From the NCBI GenBank assembly GCA_902798915.1, contig CADBYM010000003.1, forward strand, positions 62,001 to 126,000: 64,000 nucleotides of DNA. The letters are read 5' to 3'. How positions within the stretch are numbered: the first letter of the stretch is position 1; the number at the start of each line of letters is the position of its first letter. The position numbers and the translations under genes were made by a program. This DNA is from an uncultured Coriobacteriaceae bacterium. GTDB lineage: Bacteria; Actinomycetota; Coriobacteriia; Coriobacteriales; Atopobiaceae. The notes under the pieces were generated by a model. That model made no database searches. It was not told the origin of the DNA and worked only from the letters and a program-made list of their open reading frames with translations. This document shows, one piece after another, positions 43,258 to 53,221 of the stretch.

Positions 43258-45849
43258 TTACCAGTGCTTCGTGAAGACCACACGATTGAGTCCGTCATCG
43301 CGGACGTAAGCCATGTTGTCGACGGCGCGCTTGGCCATGTAGAGGCCCAATCCACCCAGACTAGCCTCCTCCACCGACCGATACACATCCGCACCGGTAC
43401 CCTTCACCGGATTGAAGGGAATCCCCTCATCGGTAATCTCCACCACGAACGTGCTCGGATTACCCGTATACACGTACCGCACCGATATCCAGCCATCGTC
43501 ACGATCGGGATAGGCAAAGCGGCACACGTTGATGAAGAGCTCTTCGAGGGCGACGTCGAGTTGGTTCTGCGTGGATATGGGGCACAGCCTGCGTCCCAGC
43601 TCCGCGTGAACGAACGAGAGCGCCTTGTCCAGGTTCTCCTCGAGTGCGGGCACCTCCAACACATCCGTCACCTCGGCGGCAACGCCATACTCGAGCGCGA
43701 GCATCGTGATATCGTCCGACTGCTCTGCACCGTCCGCCCAATCGGCCAGATCACGCCTCACGGCGGTGACCAAGACGCGAGGCTGACTCCCGCAGTGATG
43801 CGCAAGCAGACTCTCGAGACGGTCCTCACCATAGAGCTCCTGCGCGAGGTCGCATGCCTCACTCACGCCGTCCGTGTATAGGAACAGCTCGTCGTGCACG
43901 TCCATCTTGAGCGAATGACCTCTGAAGGGAATGCCATCCATGGCACCGAGACAGGGGCCACTGCGCTCTCGTACCCAACGCCATGCGCCCGCGTGCCGCA
44001 GCAGCGGCGGGTTGTGGCCCGCGTTAACATACTCGAGCACACCCGTCTCGTAATCGAGGGTCGCCGCCCACATGGTCACGAACATGTTCTCGTCGTTGCC
44101 CGTACTGAGGTGCGTGTTGACCGTCTCGATGGCGTCGCTCACCGAGATACCCGACTGCAGATAGTTCGCTATCTCGGTCTTGGCCGCCATCATGAAGAGC
44201 GCGGCAGGAATCCCCTTGCCACTCACGTCGGCAATGAGGAAGCCCAGCTTGTGGTCATCGATCAGGAAGAAGTCATAGAAGTCGCCGCCGACCTCCTTGG
44301 CGGCGTCCATCGAAGCATAGATGTCGAACCGATCAACCTCCGGGAAGGGTGGAAAGACCGTCGGCAACGCCGACGTCTGTATCGCGCGCGCCGTGGCCAG
44401 CTCGCGCTCGATTGCCTCCTTGGTCTGCTCGATGGACTCCTTGAGGGTGCCAACCGTCGAGTTGATGCCATGGGAGAGGTTCTCGAACTCGCTACTGCTG
44501 CGCACGTCCACAACCTCGTCGAGGTCTCCCCCGATGATCTTGTCCAGGGATTCGTTGGTGCGGTCGAATCCCTTCACGACAACCTCGCGCAACAGGATCG
44601 AGGCCTGCGCGTACATGATAAGAAACACTACCAGGAAGGTTACCGAGAGAATCGCCATCGTTATGGTGCGATACTGGAACACCGTGCTCGTCGGCAGCGC
44701 CACCATCAACTGGTAGTCGCCCGAGCGCGCGACCCGCACATAGGCCATCTCCGCCACACGCGCATAGCCCATCTCGCCATTGCCCATGTACCAGTCAAAG
44801 GAAGTCGTCTCGTCGTAGAGCGCCTCGTCGAACCCACCGGTCACGCCCGCGCCGACGACCTGCTCAAAGAGCTTTCCCACCAGACTGGGGCGATTGGTCG
44901 ACACGATGATGTCGTTGTCCGCGACAATGGCAATGCCGCCCTCGCCCACATCCAAGCCACGTGCGACACCAGATACCGTGACGGCATGCAGCTCTTCCAC
45001 GCCCTCGTCCGAGAGTCCCGCCCGACCCCCGACGGCTTGGATGAGCATGGCCTGCTCGTCGAGCTGACCTTCCAAATACTCAATCTGGCCCTGCAGAGTC
45101 TGCTCGGCGACCGCTCGGTTGGCAACGGTGACGTATGCATAGCTAAAGGACGCAACAATCATGTACCCAATGGCCATAACGACCAACAGCCAGGACTGAA
45201 ACGTCTCGCGAATGGAGTGGTTTCCCACGTGAGCGCTTCTGCGCGCATAGATTGCGTCGTTCATCAGCGCGAGCGCCGCCATGACGAGGAAGTTGGCGAG
45301 CGCCTGCGCACTGAACTCCGCCGACGACGTGAACTGCTCGACAATCTCTGTGGGAACCTCGAAGCGAGTGACGGAGTTAATGATGTACGAACTCACATGG
45401 AATAGCAGCGAGAACAGCAGCGATCCTGCGAGGCATGCAAGCACAAGGCCGACCTTCCGTTGCGCCGTGCCCCTCTTGGTGAGTTGGTCAACCTTGGCGA
45501 AGATGACGCCCATCACGAACCCCACAAGCGCAAGGAGCAGGACGGAGTTCCAAGGCGCCTGGAAATAGCGCTCGTACACATCGAGCGGCATGGCATAGGC
45601 GTGTATGAGCTCAGCCAAACCGGCAATTGCGCCCACGCCGCATCCCTCAAGAGGCCCGAGGAAGAGTGACGCCACCGATATGAGCGCAAGGACGACCATC
45701 ATGTGCGCCTTGCCAATGACCACGTACGAGAGCTGTGTGGCAACTGAGGCCGCACACGCTATGGACAGGAAGAGGATGAGCCCAAAACGCGTGCCTTTGG
45801 TCTGATCCGACAACAATCCGCGCCACCTTACCACGGCCGCTCCTCTCAT
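43258..45849 (-). CDS. Membrane PP2C/SpoIIE-type phosphatase with HAMP-like linker and C-terminal RsbW-like kinase domain
   Basis: In order: six or so membrane helices (about residues 20-190); a sensor region with one helix, an outside domain of about 140 residues and another helix (about 215-410); a HAMP-like linker and coiled coil (EQTKEAIERELATARAIQTSALP); a SpoIIE/RsbU PP2C domain with DAAKEVGGDFYDFF, IADVSGKGIPAALFM, VNAGHNPP and a terminal SDDITML; and a GHKL-ATPase domain with LDVALEELFINVCRFAYP, ITDEGIPFNP and GGLGLYMAKRAVD. The last two domains resemble RsbU and RsbW of partner-switching systems, here in one chain. No STAS-domain antagonist or sigma factor is adjacent. I list the ATG at 45849; a GTG at 45834 behind AGAGGAG is equally likely. 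Confidence 0.85.
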   Translation of the reverse strand: MRGAAVVRWRGLLSDQTKGTRFGLILFLSIACAASVATQLSYVVIGKAHMMVVLALISVASLFLGPLEGCGVGAIAGLAELIHAYAMPLDVYERYFQAPWNSVLLLALVGFVMGVIFAKVDQLTKRGTAQRKVGLVLACLAGSLLFSLLFHVSSYIINSVTRFEVPTEIVEQFTSSAEFSAQALANFLVMAALALMNDAIYARRSAHVGNHSIRETFQSWLLVVMAIGYMIVASFSYAYVTVANRAVAEQTLQGQIEYLEGQLDEQAMLIQAVGGRAGLSDEGVEELHAVTVSGVARGLDVGEGGIAIVADNDIIVSTNRPSLVGKLFEQVVGAGVTGGFDEALYDETTSFDWYMGNGEMGYARVAEMAYVRVARSGDYQLMVALPTSTVFQYRTITMAILSVTFLVVFLIMYAQASILLREVVVKGFDRTNESLDKIIGGDLDEVVDVRSSSEFENLSHGINSTVGTLKESIEQTKEAIERELATARAIQTSALPTVFPPFPEVDRFDIYASMDAAKEVGGDFYDFFLIDDHKLGFLIADVSGKGIPAALFMMAAKTEIANYLQSGISVSDAIETVNTHLSTGNDENMFVTMWAATLDYETGVLEYVNAGHNPPLLRHAGAWRWVRERSGPCLGAMDGIPFRGHSLKMDVHDELFLYTDGVSEACDLAQELYGEDRLESLLAHHCGSQPRVLVTAVRRDLADWADGAEQSDDITMLALEYGVAAEVTDVLEVPALEENLDKALSFVHAELGRRLCPISTQNQLDVALEELFINVCRFAYPDRDDGWISVRYVYTGNPSTFVVEITDEGIPFNPVKGTGADVYRSVEEASLGGLGLYMAKRAVDNMAYVRDDGLNRVVFTKHW

Positions 45850-45970
45850 CCGTCGTCCACTGTCATGTATAAGCATAATACGCCGAACCACGCCACAGGA
45901 GAAGTCGCCGAATGCAAAAGGGAGTGCCTCGCATGACACGCAGGCACATGGCACCGTGCCATGAAGAAGA

Positions 45971-46000
45971 TGCCTCCCGGCAGACATCAGCCGAGAGGCA
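45971..46000 (-). terminator. Terminator after the hydroxyacid dehydrogenase gene
   Basis: TGCCTCTCGGC and GCCGGGAGGCA pair over 11 positions (one wobble) on the minus strand, followed by TCTTCTTCAT. It is about 30 nt after the dehydrogenase stop codon. Confidence 0.8.
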
Positions 46001-46029
46001 CCTTCAGCAATTAGTTCAGATGCTATGTG

Positions 46030-47118
46030 CTAGCACACGACCGAACGAGGCACGTAATCCTCGCCGCGCAGCTTGGCGACGGCGTTGGTCAGCGTGACGC
46101 GGGCAATCTCGCCAAGAGCCTGCTTGGTGAAGAAGGCCTGATGCGAGGTGACGACCACGTTGGGGAACGAGCACAGACGGGCCGTAATGGAGTCGACGAG
46201 CTCGCCGGAACGGTTGCGATAGACGTTCTCGTTCTCCTCTTCGTACACGTCGAGACCCACGGCACCGAACTTGCCGCTCTTGACGCCGTGAATGATGGCC
46301 ATGGTGTCCACGAGGCCGCCGCGACCGGTGTTGACGAAGATGACGCCGTCCTTCATCTTGGAAACAGCCTCCTCGTCGATCATGTGATAGCTGTCCTTGT
46401 TGAGGAAGGCGTGCAGCGAGATGAAGTCAGCCACGGCATACAGAGGATCGTAGCTCACGCGACGATCGCCAAAGCCGACGCCCTCGATGAGGCAGTTGGC
46501 CTTCGCGTCGTACACCATGTCGCCATCGGCGTTGTATACGGGCACGTACTCGTCGACGATGCCGGCATCCACAAGACCCTTGTTGGGGCCAAGGTCAGCG
46601 CCGACGACCTTCATGCCGTAGCCCTTGCAGATCTTGCAGAGGGCAGCGCCGATGCGGCCGGTGCCGATGACGCCAGCGGTCTTGCCGACGAGGGTCTCGC
46701 CCACGAGGCCGTCGAGGGAGAAGTCGTTCTCGCGCACGCGGATGTAGCCCTTGTGGATGCGGCGGTTTGCGGTCTGGCCGATTGCCATGGCATGCTCGGC
46801 GATTGCCTCGGGGCTGTAGGCCGGCACGTTGGTGACGGTGAGGCCGAGTGACTTTGCCATCACGTGGTCAACGGCGTCAAAGCCGGCGCAGCGCATGAGG
46901 ATGTGCTTGATGCCCAGGCCCGCGAGAATCTCAACGGCCATCGCGTTGATGTTTGCGTTAACGAAGGCGCACACGGCATCATACCCCTGGGCCATAATGG
47001 CCGTACGCCAAGTGAGATTCGTCTTGGTGTAGGTGATGTCAACCTCGGGGAAGTCCGCAAGCTCCTTGTCGAAGGACTCGCGGTCATAGCTCGTGGCGCC
47101 AAAGAAGAGCAGCTTCAT
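46030..47118 (-). CDS. D-isomer-specific 2-hydroxyacid dehydrogenase, probable D-lactate dehydrogenase
   Basis: This NAD-dependent enzyme interconverts a 2-oxoacid and a D-2-hydroxyacid, likely pyruvate and D-lactate. The 362-residue protein has the Rossmann motif VIGTGRIGAALC, the Arg-containing FVNTGRGGLVD, an acidic residue in GLDVYEEENE and the catalytic His in VVVTSHQAFFT. Its size and the YEEE-x-N segment match the D-lactate dehydrogenase branch better than SerA. An unusual insert of about 25 residues (VYNADGDMVYDAKANCLIEG, near 210-230) sits in the coenzyme domain. The ATG at 47118 follows GGAAGGAAG. It is divergent from the beta-glucosidase gene. Confidence 0.88.
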   Translation of the reverse strand: MKLLFFGATSYDRESFDKELADFPEVDITYTKTNLTWRTAIMAQGYDAVCAFVNANINAMAVEILAGLGIKHILMRCAGFDAVDHVMAKSLGLTVTNVPAYSPEAIAEHAMAIGQTANRRIHKGYIRVRENDFSLDGLVGETLVGKTAGVIGTGRIGAALCKICKGYGMKVVGADLGPNKGLVDAGIVDEYVPVYNADGDMVYDAKANCLIEGVGFGDRRVSYDPLYAVADFISLHAFLNKDSYHMIDEEAVSKMKDGVIFVNTGRGGLVDTMAIIHGVKSGKFGAVGLDVYEEENENVYRNRSGELVDSITARLCSFPNVVVTSHQAFFTKQALGEIARVTLTNAVAKLRGEDYVPRSVVC

Positions 47119-48877
<1,759 letters not shown>

Positions 48878-48947
48878 ACGTCGGGGAGCGGAGGTTGTTG
48901 TCACGTCCCCGTCGTCACAGACCATGCGACATTCACAGATTCGGTTA

Positions 48948-48981
48948 ACGGTAGAACATGTACCGTAAACGCTGATACAAT
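48948..48981 (+). promoter_or_regulatory. Candidate pyruvate kinase promoter with overlapping inverted repeat
   Basis: TACAAT (48976-48981) is a good -10 box, 35 nt before the start codon. ACGGTA and TACCGT (48948-48953 and 48961-48966) form a small inverted repeat across the expected -35 position, where no consensus hexamer is seen. That layout fits an activator or repressor site. Confidence 0.4.
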
Positions 48982-49015
48982 GTTTCGTAATGGTTTATTG
49001 CAATGAGGAGGCATA

Positions 49016-50473
49016 ATGACCAGCTTCATCGATGTGCGCAACAAGCGGACCAAAATCGTCTGCACCATGGGTCCCGCCACCGAGGACGACGACGTCCTGC
49101 GAAGCCTCATGGAGAACGGCATGAACGTCGCCCGCTTCAACTTCTCGCATGGTAGCCACGAGTACCATCGCAAGAACATCGAGCGTGTGCGGCGCATCTC
49201 CAAGGAGCTGAAGATGCATGTCGCCATCCTACTCGACACCAAGGGTCCCGAGATTCGCACCGGCGAGCTCGTTGACCACAAGCCCGTGACGCTCGTCGCC
49301 GGTTCGCGCATCGTGCTCACCACCAACAACATGCTCGGATCCGCCGAGTGCGTCTCGGTAAGCTACGAAGGGCTGCCCTCTGACGTCGAGCCGGGAACGC
49401 GCATCCTCGTAGACGACGGCCTCATCGAGCTCAAGGTTCTGCACGTCGAGGGGACCGACATCCACTGCGACATCGTAAGCGGCGGCGTGCTGAGCGAGCG
49501 CAAGGGCGTCAACGTGCCCGGCGTGGACGTGAGCCTCCCCTCGGTCACCGCCCAGGACCGCGCCGACATAGAGTTCGGCTGCGAGTTGGGCATCGACGCC
49601 ATCGCCGCCTCGTTCATCCGCAATGCGGAAGCCGTCGAGGAGATTCGCGAGATCTGCCAGAGCTGTCACGCCGGCGACGTGCTCATCTTCTCAAAGATCG
49701 AATGCACCCTTGCCGTAGAGAACTACAAGAGCATCACACTGGCATCGGACGGCATCATGGTGGCTCGCGGCGACCTCGGGGTCGAGATTCCCTTCGAGCA
49801 GATTCCCCATGTTCAGAAGACCATCATTCGCTTCTGCAACGAGAACTACAAGCCCGTCATCACGGCCACCCAGATGCTCGACTCCATGATTCACAACCCG
49901 CTTCCCACCCGTGCGGAGGTCACCGACGTGGCGAACGCCATCTACGATGGCACGAGTGCCGTCATGCTCAGCGGCGAGACCGCAGCCGGCCGCCATCCCG
50001 TTGAGGCCGTTCACACGATGGCCACCATCTGCCTGGAGACCGAGAAGTACCGCGAGGAGCGCGACCAGGTACCCCACCGCAAGGGCATCCGCAACGTCAA
50101 CACCACCATCGGTCGCTCGTCCGTACGCATCGCCGACGCCGTGAGCGCAACCTGCATCCTGTGTCCCACGCACACCGGACGCACCCCGCGCCTCGTCTCG
50201 GCCTCACGGCCGCACCTGCCCATCTACGCGTTCTCTTCGCAGGAGAAGGCCATCTTGCGCACGTGCTTCTATTGGGGCGTTTATGGCATCCTCACCGAAG
50301 AGCAGGAGACCCACATCGACGCCTGCTACAACGCCATTCGCACCGCCCACGAGCTTGGATTTGCCCAGGAGGGCGACCTCGTCGTCGTTATGGCAGGCGA
50401 CCCCGTCACCACGCCCTTCGACGACAACTACGTCTCGTCCACCAACATGATCACCGTGGCGCAGGTGCGTTAG
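49016..50473 (+). CDS. pyk: Pyruvate kinase
   Basis: Pyk makes ATP and pyruvate from phosphoenolpyruvate, the last step of glycolysis. The 485-residue protein shows RTKIVCTMGPATED, the substrate loop NFSHGSHEYH, LDTKGPEIRTGE, the catalytic signature IFSKIEC and MVARGDLGVEIPFEQIP, then ITATQMLDSM and a C-terminal regulatory domain (about 355-485). It lacks the extra PEP-utiliser domain found in some Gram-positive enzymes. GAGGAGG precedes the ATG. It is monocistronic, ending at a long hairpin. Confidence 0.97.
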   Translation: MTSFIDVRNKRTKIVCTMGPATEDDDVLRSLMENGMNVARFNFSHGSHEYHRKNIERVRRISKELKMHVAILLDTKGPEIRTGELVDHKPVTLVAGSRIVLTTNNMLGSAECVSVSYEGLPSDVEPGTRILVDDGLIELKVLHVEGTDIHCDIVSGGVLSERKGVNVPGVDVSLPSVTAQDRADIEFGCELGIDAIAASFIRNAEAVEEIREICQSCHAGDVLIFSKIECTLAVENYKSITLASDGIMVARGDLGVEIPFEQIPHVQKTIIRFCNENYKPVITATQMLDSMIHNPLPTRAEVTDVANAIYDGTSAVMLSGETAAGRHPVEAVHTMATICLETEKYREERDQVPHRKGIRNVNTTIGRSSVRIADAVSATCILCPTHTGRTPRLVSASRPHLPIYAFSSQEKAILRTCFYWGVYGILTEEQETHIDACYNAIRTAHELGFAQEGDLVVVMAGDPVTTPFDDNYVSSTNMITVAQVR

Positions 50474-50503
50474 CATCCGTCCCGCATAGCTAACGACCCA
50501 CTC

Positions 50504-50551
50504 AGTCGCCGGGCTCCCCCATTCGTCTGCGAATCGGGGAGCCCGGCGACT
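50504..50551. terminator. Long hairpin between pyk and the RNase P RNA gene
   Basis: A 16-bp perfect GC-rich stem (50504-50519 with 50536-50551), with a further 5-bp stem inside the loop (ATTCG/CGAAT). It lies 31 nt after the pyk stop and 17 nt beyond the 3' end of rnpB. No T run follows on either strand. Confidence 0.7.
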
Positions 50552-50567
50552 CTGCAAGGTCGATGGA

Positions 50568-50934
50568 GGCGAAGTGGGCCGATAAGCCGGGTTCTGTCGT
50601 GGACAATCATTTATCTAGGGACAGCGTCACCGCTGACCTCGAGCACGCTACCCGAGCGCAGTGCGGGCCACACCATCGCGCTCCTATTCGCGCTTGCTCC
50701 GGAAGGGGCTTGCCAAGCCACCCTGTTGCCAAGGTGCTGGTGGTCTCTTACACCACCGTTTCAGCTTTTCTCTCACCCGCCGAGGCGGGCAGCGGGAGTC
50801 TTCTTTTCTGCGGCGCTTTCCGTCGGGTCACCCCGCCCGGCCGTTAGCCGGCTTCCTGCCCTGTGGAGCCCGGACTTTCCTCATAACCTTCCCGCATTTG
50901 CGGGCGTTTCCGCGATTGTCTGGCCCACTTCGCG
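50568..50934 (-). ncRNA. rnpB: RNase P RNA (bacterial class A)
   Basis: The catalytic RNA of RNase P, which trims the 5' ends of tRNAs. On the minus strand the universal GAGGAAAGTCCGGGCTCC is at 50882-50865 and ACAGAACCCGGCTTATCGG closes the molecule at 50597-50579. The 5' and 3' ends pair over 12 bp (50922-50933 with 50569-50580), forming P1. The length of about 367 nt and the P-loop GGCTTGGCAAGCC are as expected for a high-GC Gram-positive class A molecule. Exact ends are within a few bases. Confidence 0.95.
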
Positions 50935-50940
50935 CGTTGC

Positions 50941-50946
50941 ATTGTA
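50941..50946 (-). promoter_or_regulatory. -10 box (TACAAT) of rnpB
   Basis: TACAAT stands 6-7 nt before the predicted 5' end of RNase P RNA, the exact place expected. No clear -35 hexamer at 16-18 nt. Confidence 0.6.
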
Positions 50947-51044
50947 CCACAGCCTCATGACGATCGCGCCAACCATTCTCCGCGTCCATCGCCATACGTA
51001 TACAATACTGTTGCTGCCATCAGAGCAAACACGGAGGAGAGGCC

Positions 51045-51962
51045 ATGTTCTACACGCTGACCACCAATCCCGCAATCGACATGGTCGTGACCTGCGACAA
51101 GCTCGTACCCAACAGAGTCTCGCGCACCAAAGACGCAACCTACGTCCCCACGGGCAAGGGCATCAACGTATCGTTCGCGCTCGATCGCTTCGGCATTCCC
51201 TCCACCATCCTCGGCTTCTTTGGCGGATTCACGGGACGCTGGCTTCAAGAGGAGGCAGAGAAGGTATGTCCCGTGAGGTCCGTTGAAGTCGAGGGCATCA
51301 CGCGCGTGAACGTCTTTGTGACCTCGGGCAAAGACGAGTACATAATGCCCAGCGCTGGCGCCCCGGTCGCACGTGCCCAGCAGCTCGAGATGCTGCGCAT
51401 CATCGAGGAGGCGCACGACATGCGCGCGCTCATCGTCTCGGGTTCGCTCGCACCCCTGATGGAACCCGACTATTACGACGAAATCGCCCTCCTTTGCGAA
51501 CGCAAGGGCGCAGACCTCATCCTCGACGTGTCACACCCCCACCTCGCGCAACTCGTCGGGTATCGGCCGCTGCTCATCAAGCCCAATGACGAGGAGCTTG
51601 GCGAGATCTTCGGCGTCGATACAGACTCTCCCGACCAAATCGTTCGCGCCTTGCATACCGTCCACGAGCGCGGCGCACGCAACATCCTCTGCACCCTTGG
51701 CAGCAGGGGCGCATACTTCCTCGACGATGCCCACGTCTACCACGCGACGGCCGCCAAGGTACCTATGTACTCGACCGTCTGCGCCGGTGACGCAAGCCTC
51801 GCCGCATTCCTCTCGGTGTGGCATGACGACCGTGACGCCGTCGTGCCCGCACTTACGAAGGCCATGGCAACGGGCGGCAACGTGGCCATGAGCGCGGGCA
51901 TCGGCGACCTCGCGCACGTCGGGGAGCTCGAAAGGCAGATTCGCGTGTCCGTAGTCGACTGA
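51045..51962 (+). CDS. PfkB-family sugar kinase (1-phosphofructokinase / tagatose-6-phosphate kinase type)
   Basis: The enzyme phosphorylates a sugar phosphate, probably fructose-1-phosphate or tagatose-6-phosphate. The 305-residue protein starts FYTLTTNPAIDMVV, has PTGKGINVSFALDRFG (substrate and GKG motif), LLIKPNDEELGEIF and a C-terminal ATP/anion-hole motif reading STVCAGDASLAAF. The usual motif is GAGD, so the first Gly is replaced by Cys here, while the catalytic Asp is kept. GGAGGAG precedes the ATG. No PTS component or repressor is adjacent, so the substrate cannot be fixed. Confidence 0.85.
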   Translation: MFYTLTTNPAIDMVVTCDKLVPNRVSRTKDATYVPTGKGINVSFALDRFGIPSTILGFFGGFTGRWLQEEAEKVCPVRSVEVEGITRVNVFVTSGKDEYIMPSAGAPVARAQQLEMLRIIEEAHDMRALIVSGSLAPLMEPDYYDEIALLCERKGADLILDVSHPHLAQLVGYRPLLIKPNDEELGEIFGVDTDSPDQIVRALHTVHERGARNILCTLGSRGAYFLDDAHVYHATAAKVPMYSTVCAGDASLAAFLSVWHDDRDAVVPALTKAMATGGNVAMSAGIGDLAHVGELERQIRVSVVD

Positions 51963-52098
51963 TTGCTCTCCGTCGGAAATAGACGGTTCAGTCTGCAAAT
52001 CTTATGGGCCCAGACCTGCCGGCACAGACCCGCCCCCTCCGGTGCGCGGAGTGGCAGCTGTCGTGAGAAGGGCCCGCGGGCATTGGAACCGACCAAAA

Positions 52099-52126
52099 AA
52101 GCGCCACCCCACAAGGGATGGCGCTT
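52099..52126 (-). terminator. Terminator after divIVA
   Basis: On the minus strand AAGCGCCATCCC pairs with GGGGTGGCGCTT (12 bp, one wobble) around a 4-nt loop, followed by TTTTTTGG. It closes the whole division cluster transcript. Confidence 0.9.
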
Positions 52127-52143
52127 GGCGGATGGCGCTTGGC
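52116..52143. repeat. 14-bp perfect tandem duplication of a terminator arm
   Basis: GGATGGCGCTTGGC is repeated twice head to tail. The first copy is one arm of the divIVA terminator, so either copy could pair with the other arm. Confidence 0.9.
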
Positions 52144-52161
52144 ACTCGAGGTAATTCGCGC

Positions 52162-52890
52162 TTAGTCGAGGTCGCTGAAGTCCTCGCCCGGCATCGAAGC
52201 CATGGGGGCCGTCATGATCGGGCGAGACATCGCCGTGGCGTCGGCGTCCACGAAGTCGACCTCCGGCTCCACGACGGGTGCGGGAGCCGCAGTCGTCGCG
52301 ACGATTGGCGCAGGTGCTGCCACAGGAGCTGCGTCTTGGTTGGGGAAGACGGAATCCGCATCGTCCATGAAGTGCTGCAGGAGGCGCTTGTACTCTGCGC
52401 GGAAGTCCTCGCGCGACTGCTTCAGGCGATCGATCTCGTCGAGCTCGCTCTGCTTCTCGGCCAGAGCCTGGCGGATGACCTCACGCGCCTTCTGGTCTGC
52501 CTCGGTGCGAATGCGATCCGCGTTGTCGCGAGCGTCCGCGACGAGCTTGTCTGCACTCTGCTGCGCGATGATAAGCACCTGCGAAATCTGACGCTCGGAC
52601 ACGCTGTAGTCGTTGCTCGCGGCAACTGTCGGCACAGGAGCCACCGGACGCGTGGAAACCTCAATCTCGAGCTCGGAGACCTGCTGCTGCAAAGAGGCAA
52701 CCTTTGCCTGGGAGGACTGGAGCTGTGCCTCGGAAGCGTTCAGGCGACCCTTAAGATCCGCAATCTTCTGAAGCATGGAGTCAACCTCGACGGAGAGCTG
52801 CTCCAAGAAGTTATCGACCTCGTCAGTGTCGTAGCCACGCTTCGATGCGGAGAAGGTCAGTTGTTCGATGTCAGCTGGTGTGATTGCCAT
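52162..52890 (-). CDS. divIVA: DivIVA-type cell-division / polar-growth scaffold protein
   Basis: DivIVA marks curved membrane at poles and septa and recruits growth and division proteins. The 242-residue protein has the N-terminal membrane-binding part ITPADIEQLTFSASKRGYDTDEVDNFL (split here: residues 3-29), whose GYD-x-x-EVD motif defines the family, followed by long coiled coils (about 30-75 and 105-185) and a Pro/Ala-rich linker to an acidic end. I chose the ATG at 52890; another ATG directly before it (52893) is too near the AAGGGA site. It is the last gene of the division cluster. Confidence 0.92.
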   Translation of the reverse strand: MAITPADIEQLTFSASKRGYDTDEVDNFLEQLSVEVDSMLQKIADLKGRLNASEAQLQSSQAKVASLQQQVSELEIEVSTRPVAPVPTVAASNDYSVSERQISQVLIIAQQSADKLVADARDNADRIRTEADQKAREVIRQALAEKQSELDEIDRLKQSREDFRAEYKRLLQHFMDDADSVFPNQDAAPVAAPAPIVATTAAPAPVVEPEVDFVDADATAMSRPIMTAPMASMPGEDFSDLD

Positions 52891-52951
52891 CATGTTCCCT
52901 TTCGATTGCCATGTGCACGACACGTACCTTTGGGCCGACGCACCTTAACGT

Positions 52952-53221
52952 TCAGAAGTATACCAATAACGCACGTTCAATGAAGCCAAGAACTAGTATT
53001 GCCAAGATGGGAGAAAAGTCCAACCCTCCAAACGGCGGAATGACCCGTTGGAATAGCTGAATGTACGGACGCACGAGCGCATCAATCGCACCTGCGAGGT
53101 CCGCGATGATTCCTTCCCTCGGCATGGGAAGCCACGACAGGATGCACCACACGATGATGAGCACCTGATAGAAGCCAATTATCCTCGAGAGAAAGAATGA
53201 GATGCTGAACAAGCGCGTCAC
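52952..53221 (-). CDS. YggT-family small membrane protein
   Basis: The 89-residue protein has two membrane helices (about 8-30 and 68-88) and the loop VRPYIQLFQRVIPPFGGLDFSP-type signature of YggT proteins (here VRPYIQLFQRVIPP and GLDFSPILA). YggT genes are often found between sepF and divIVA in Gram-positive bacteria and have been linked to osmotic stress and division; the exact role is unsettled. It starts with a GTG whose bases overlap the proC stop (GTGA). Confidence 0.9.
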   Translation of the reverse strand: MTRLFSISFFLSRIIGFYQVLIIVWCILSWLPMPREGIIADLAGAIDALVRPYIQLFQRVIPPFGGLDFSPILAILVLGFIERALLVYF

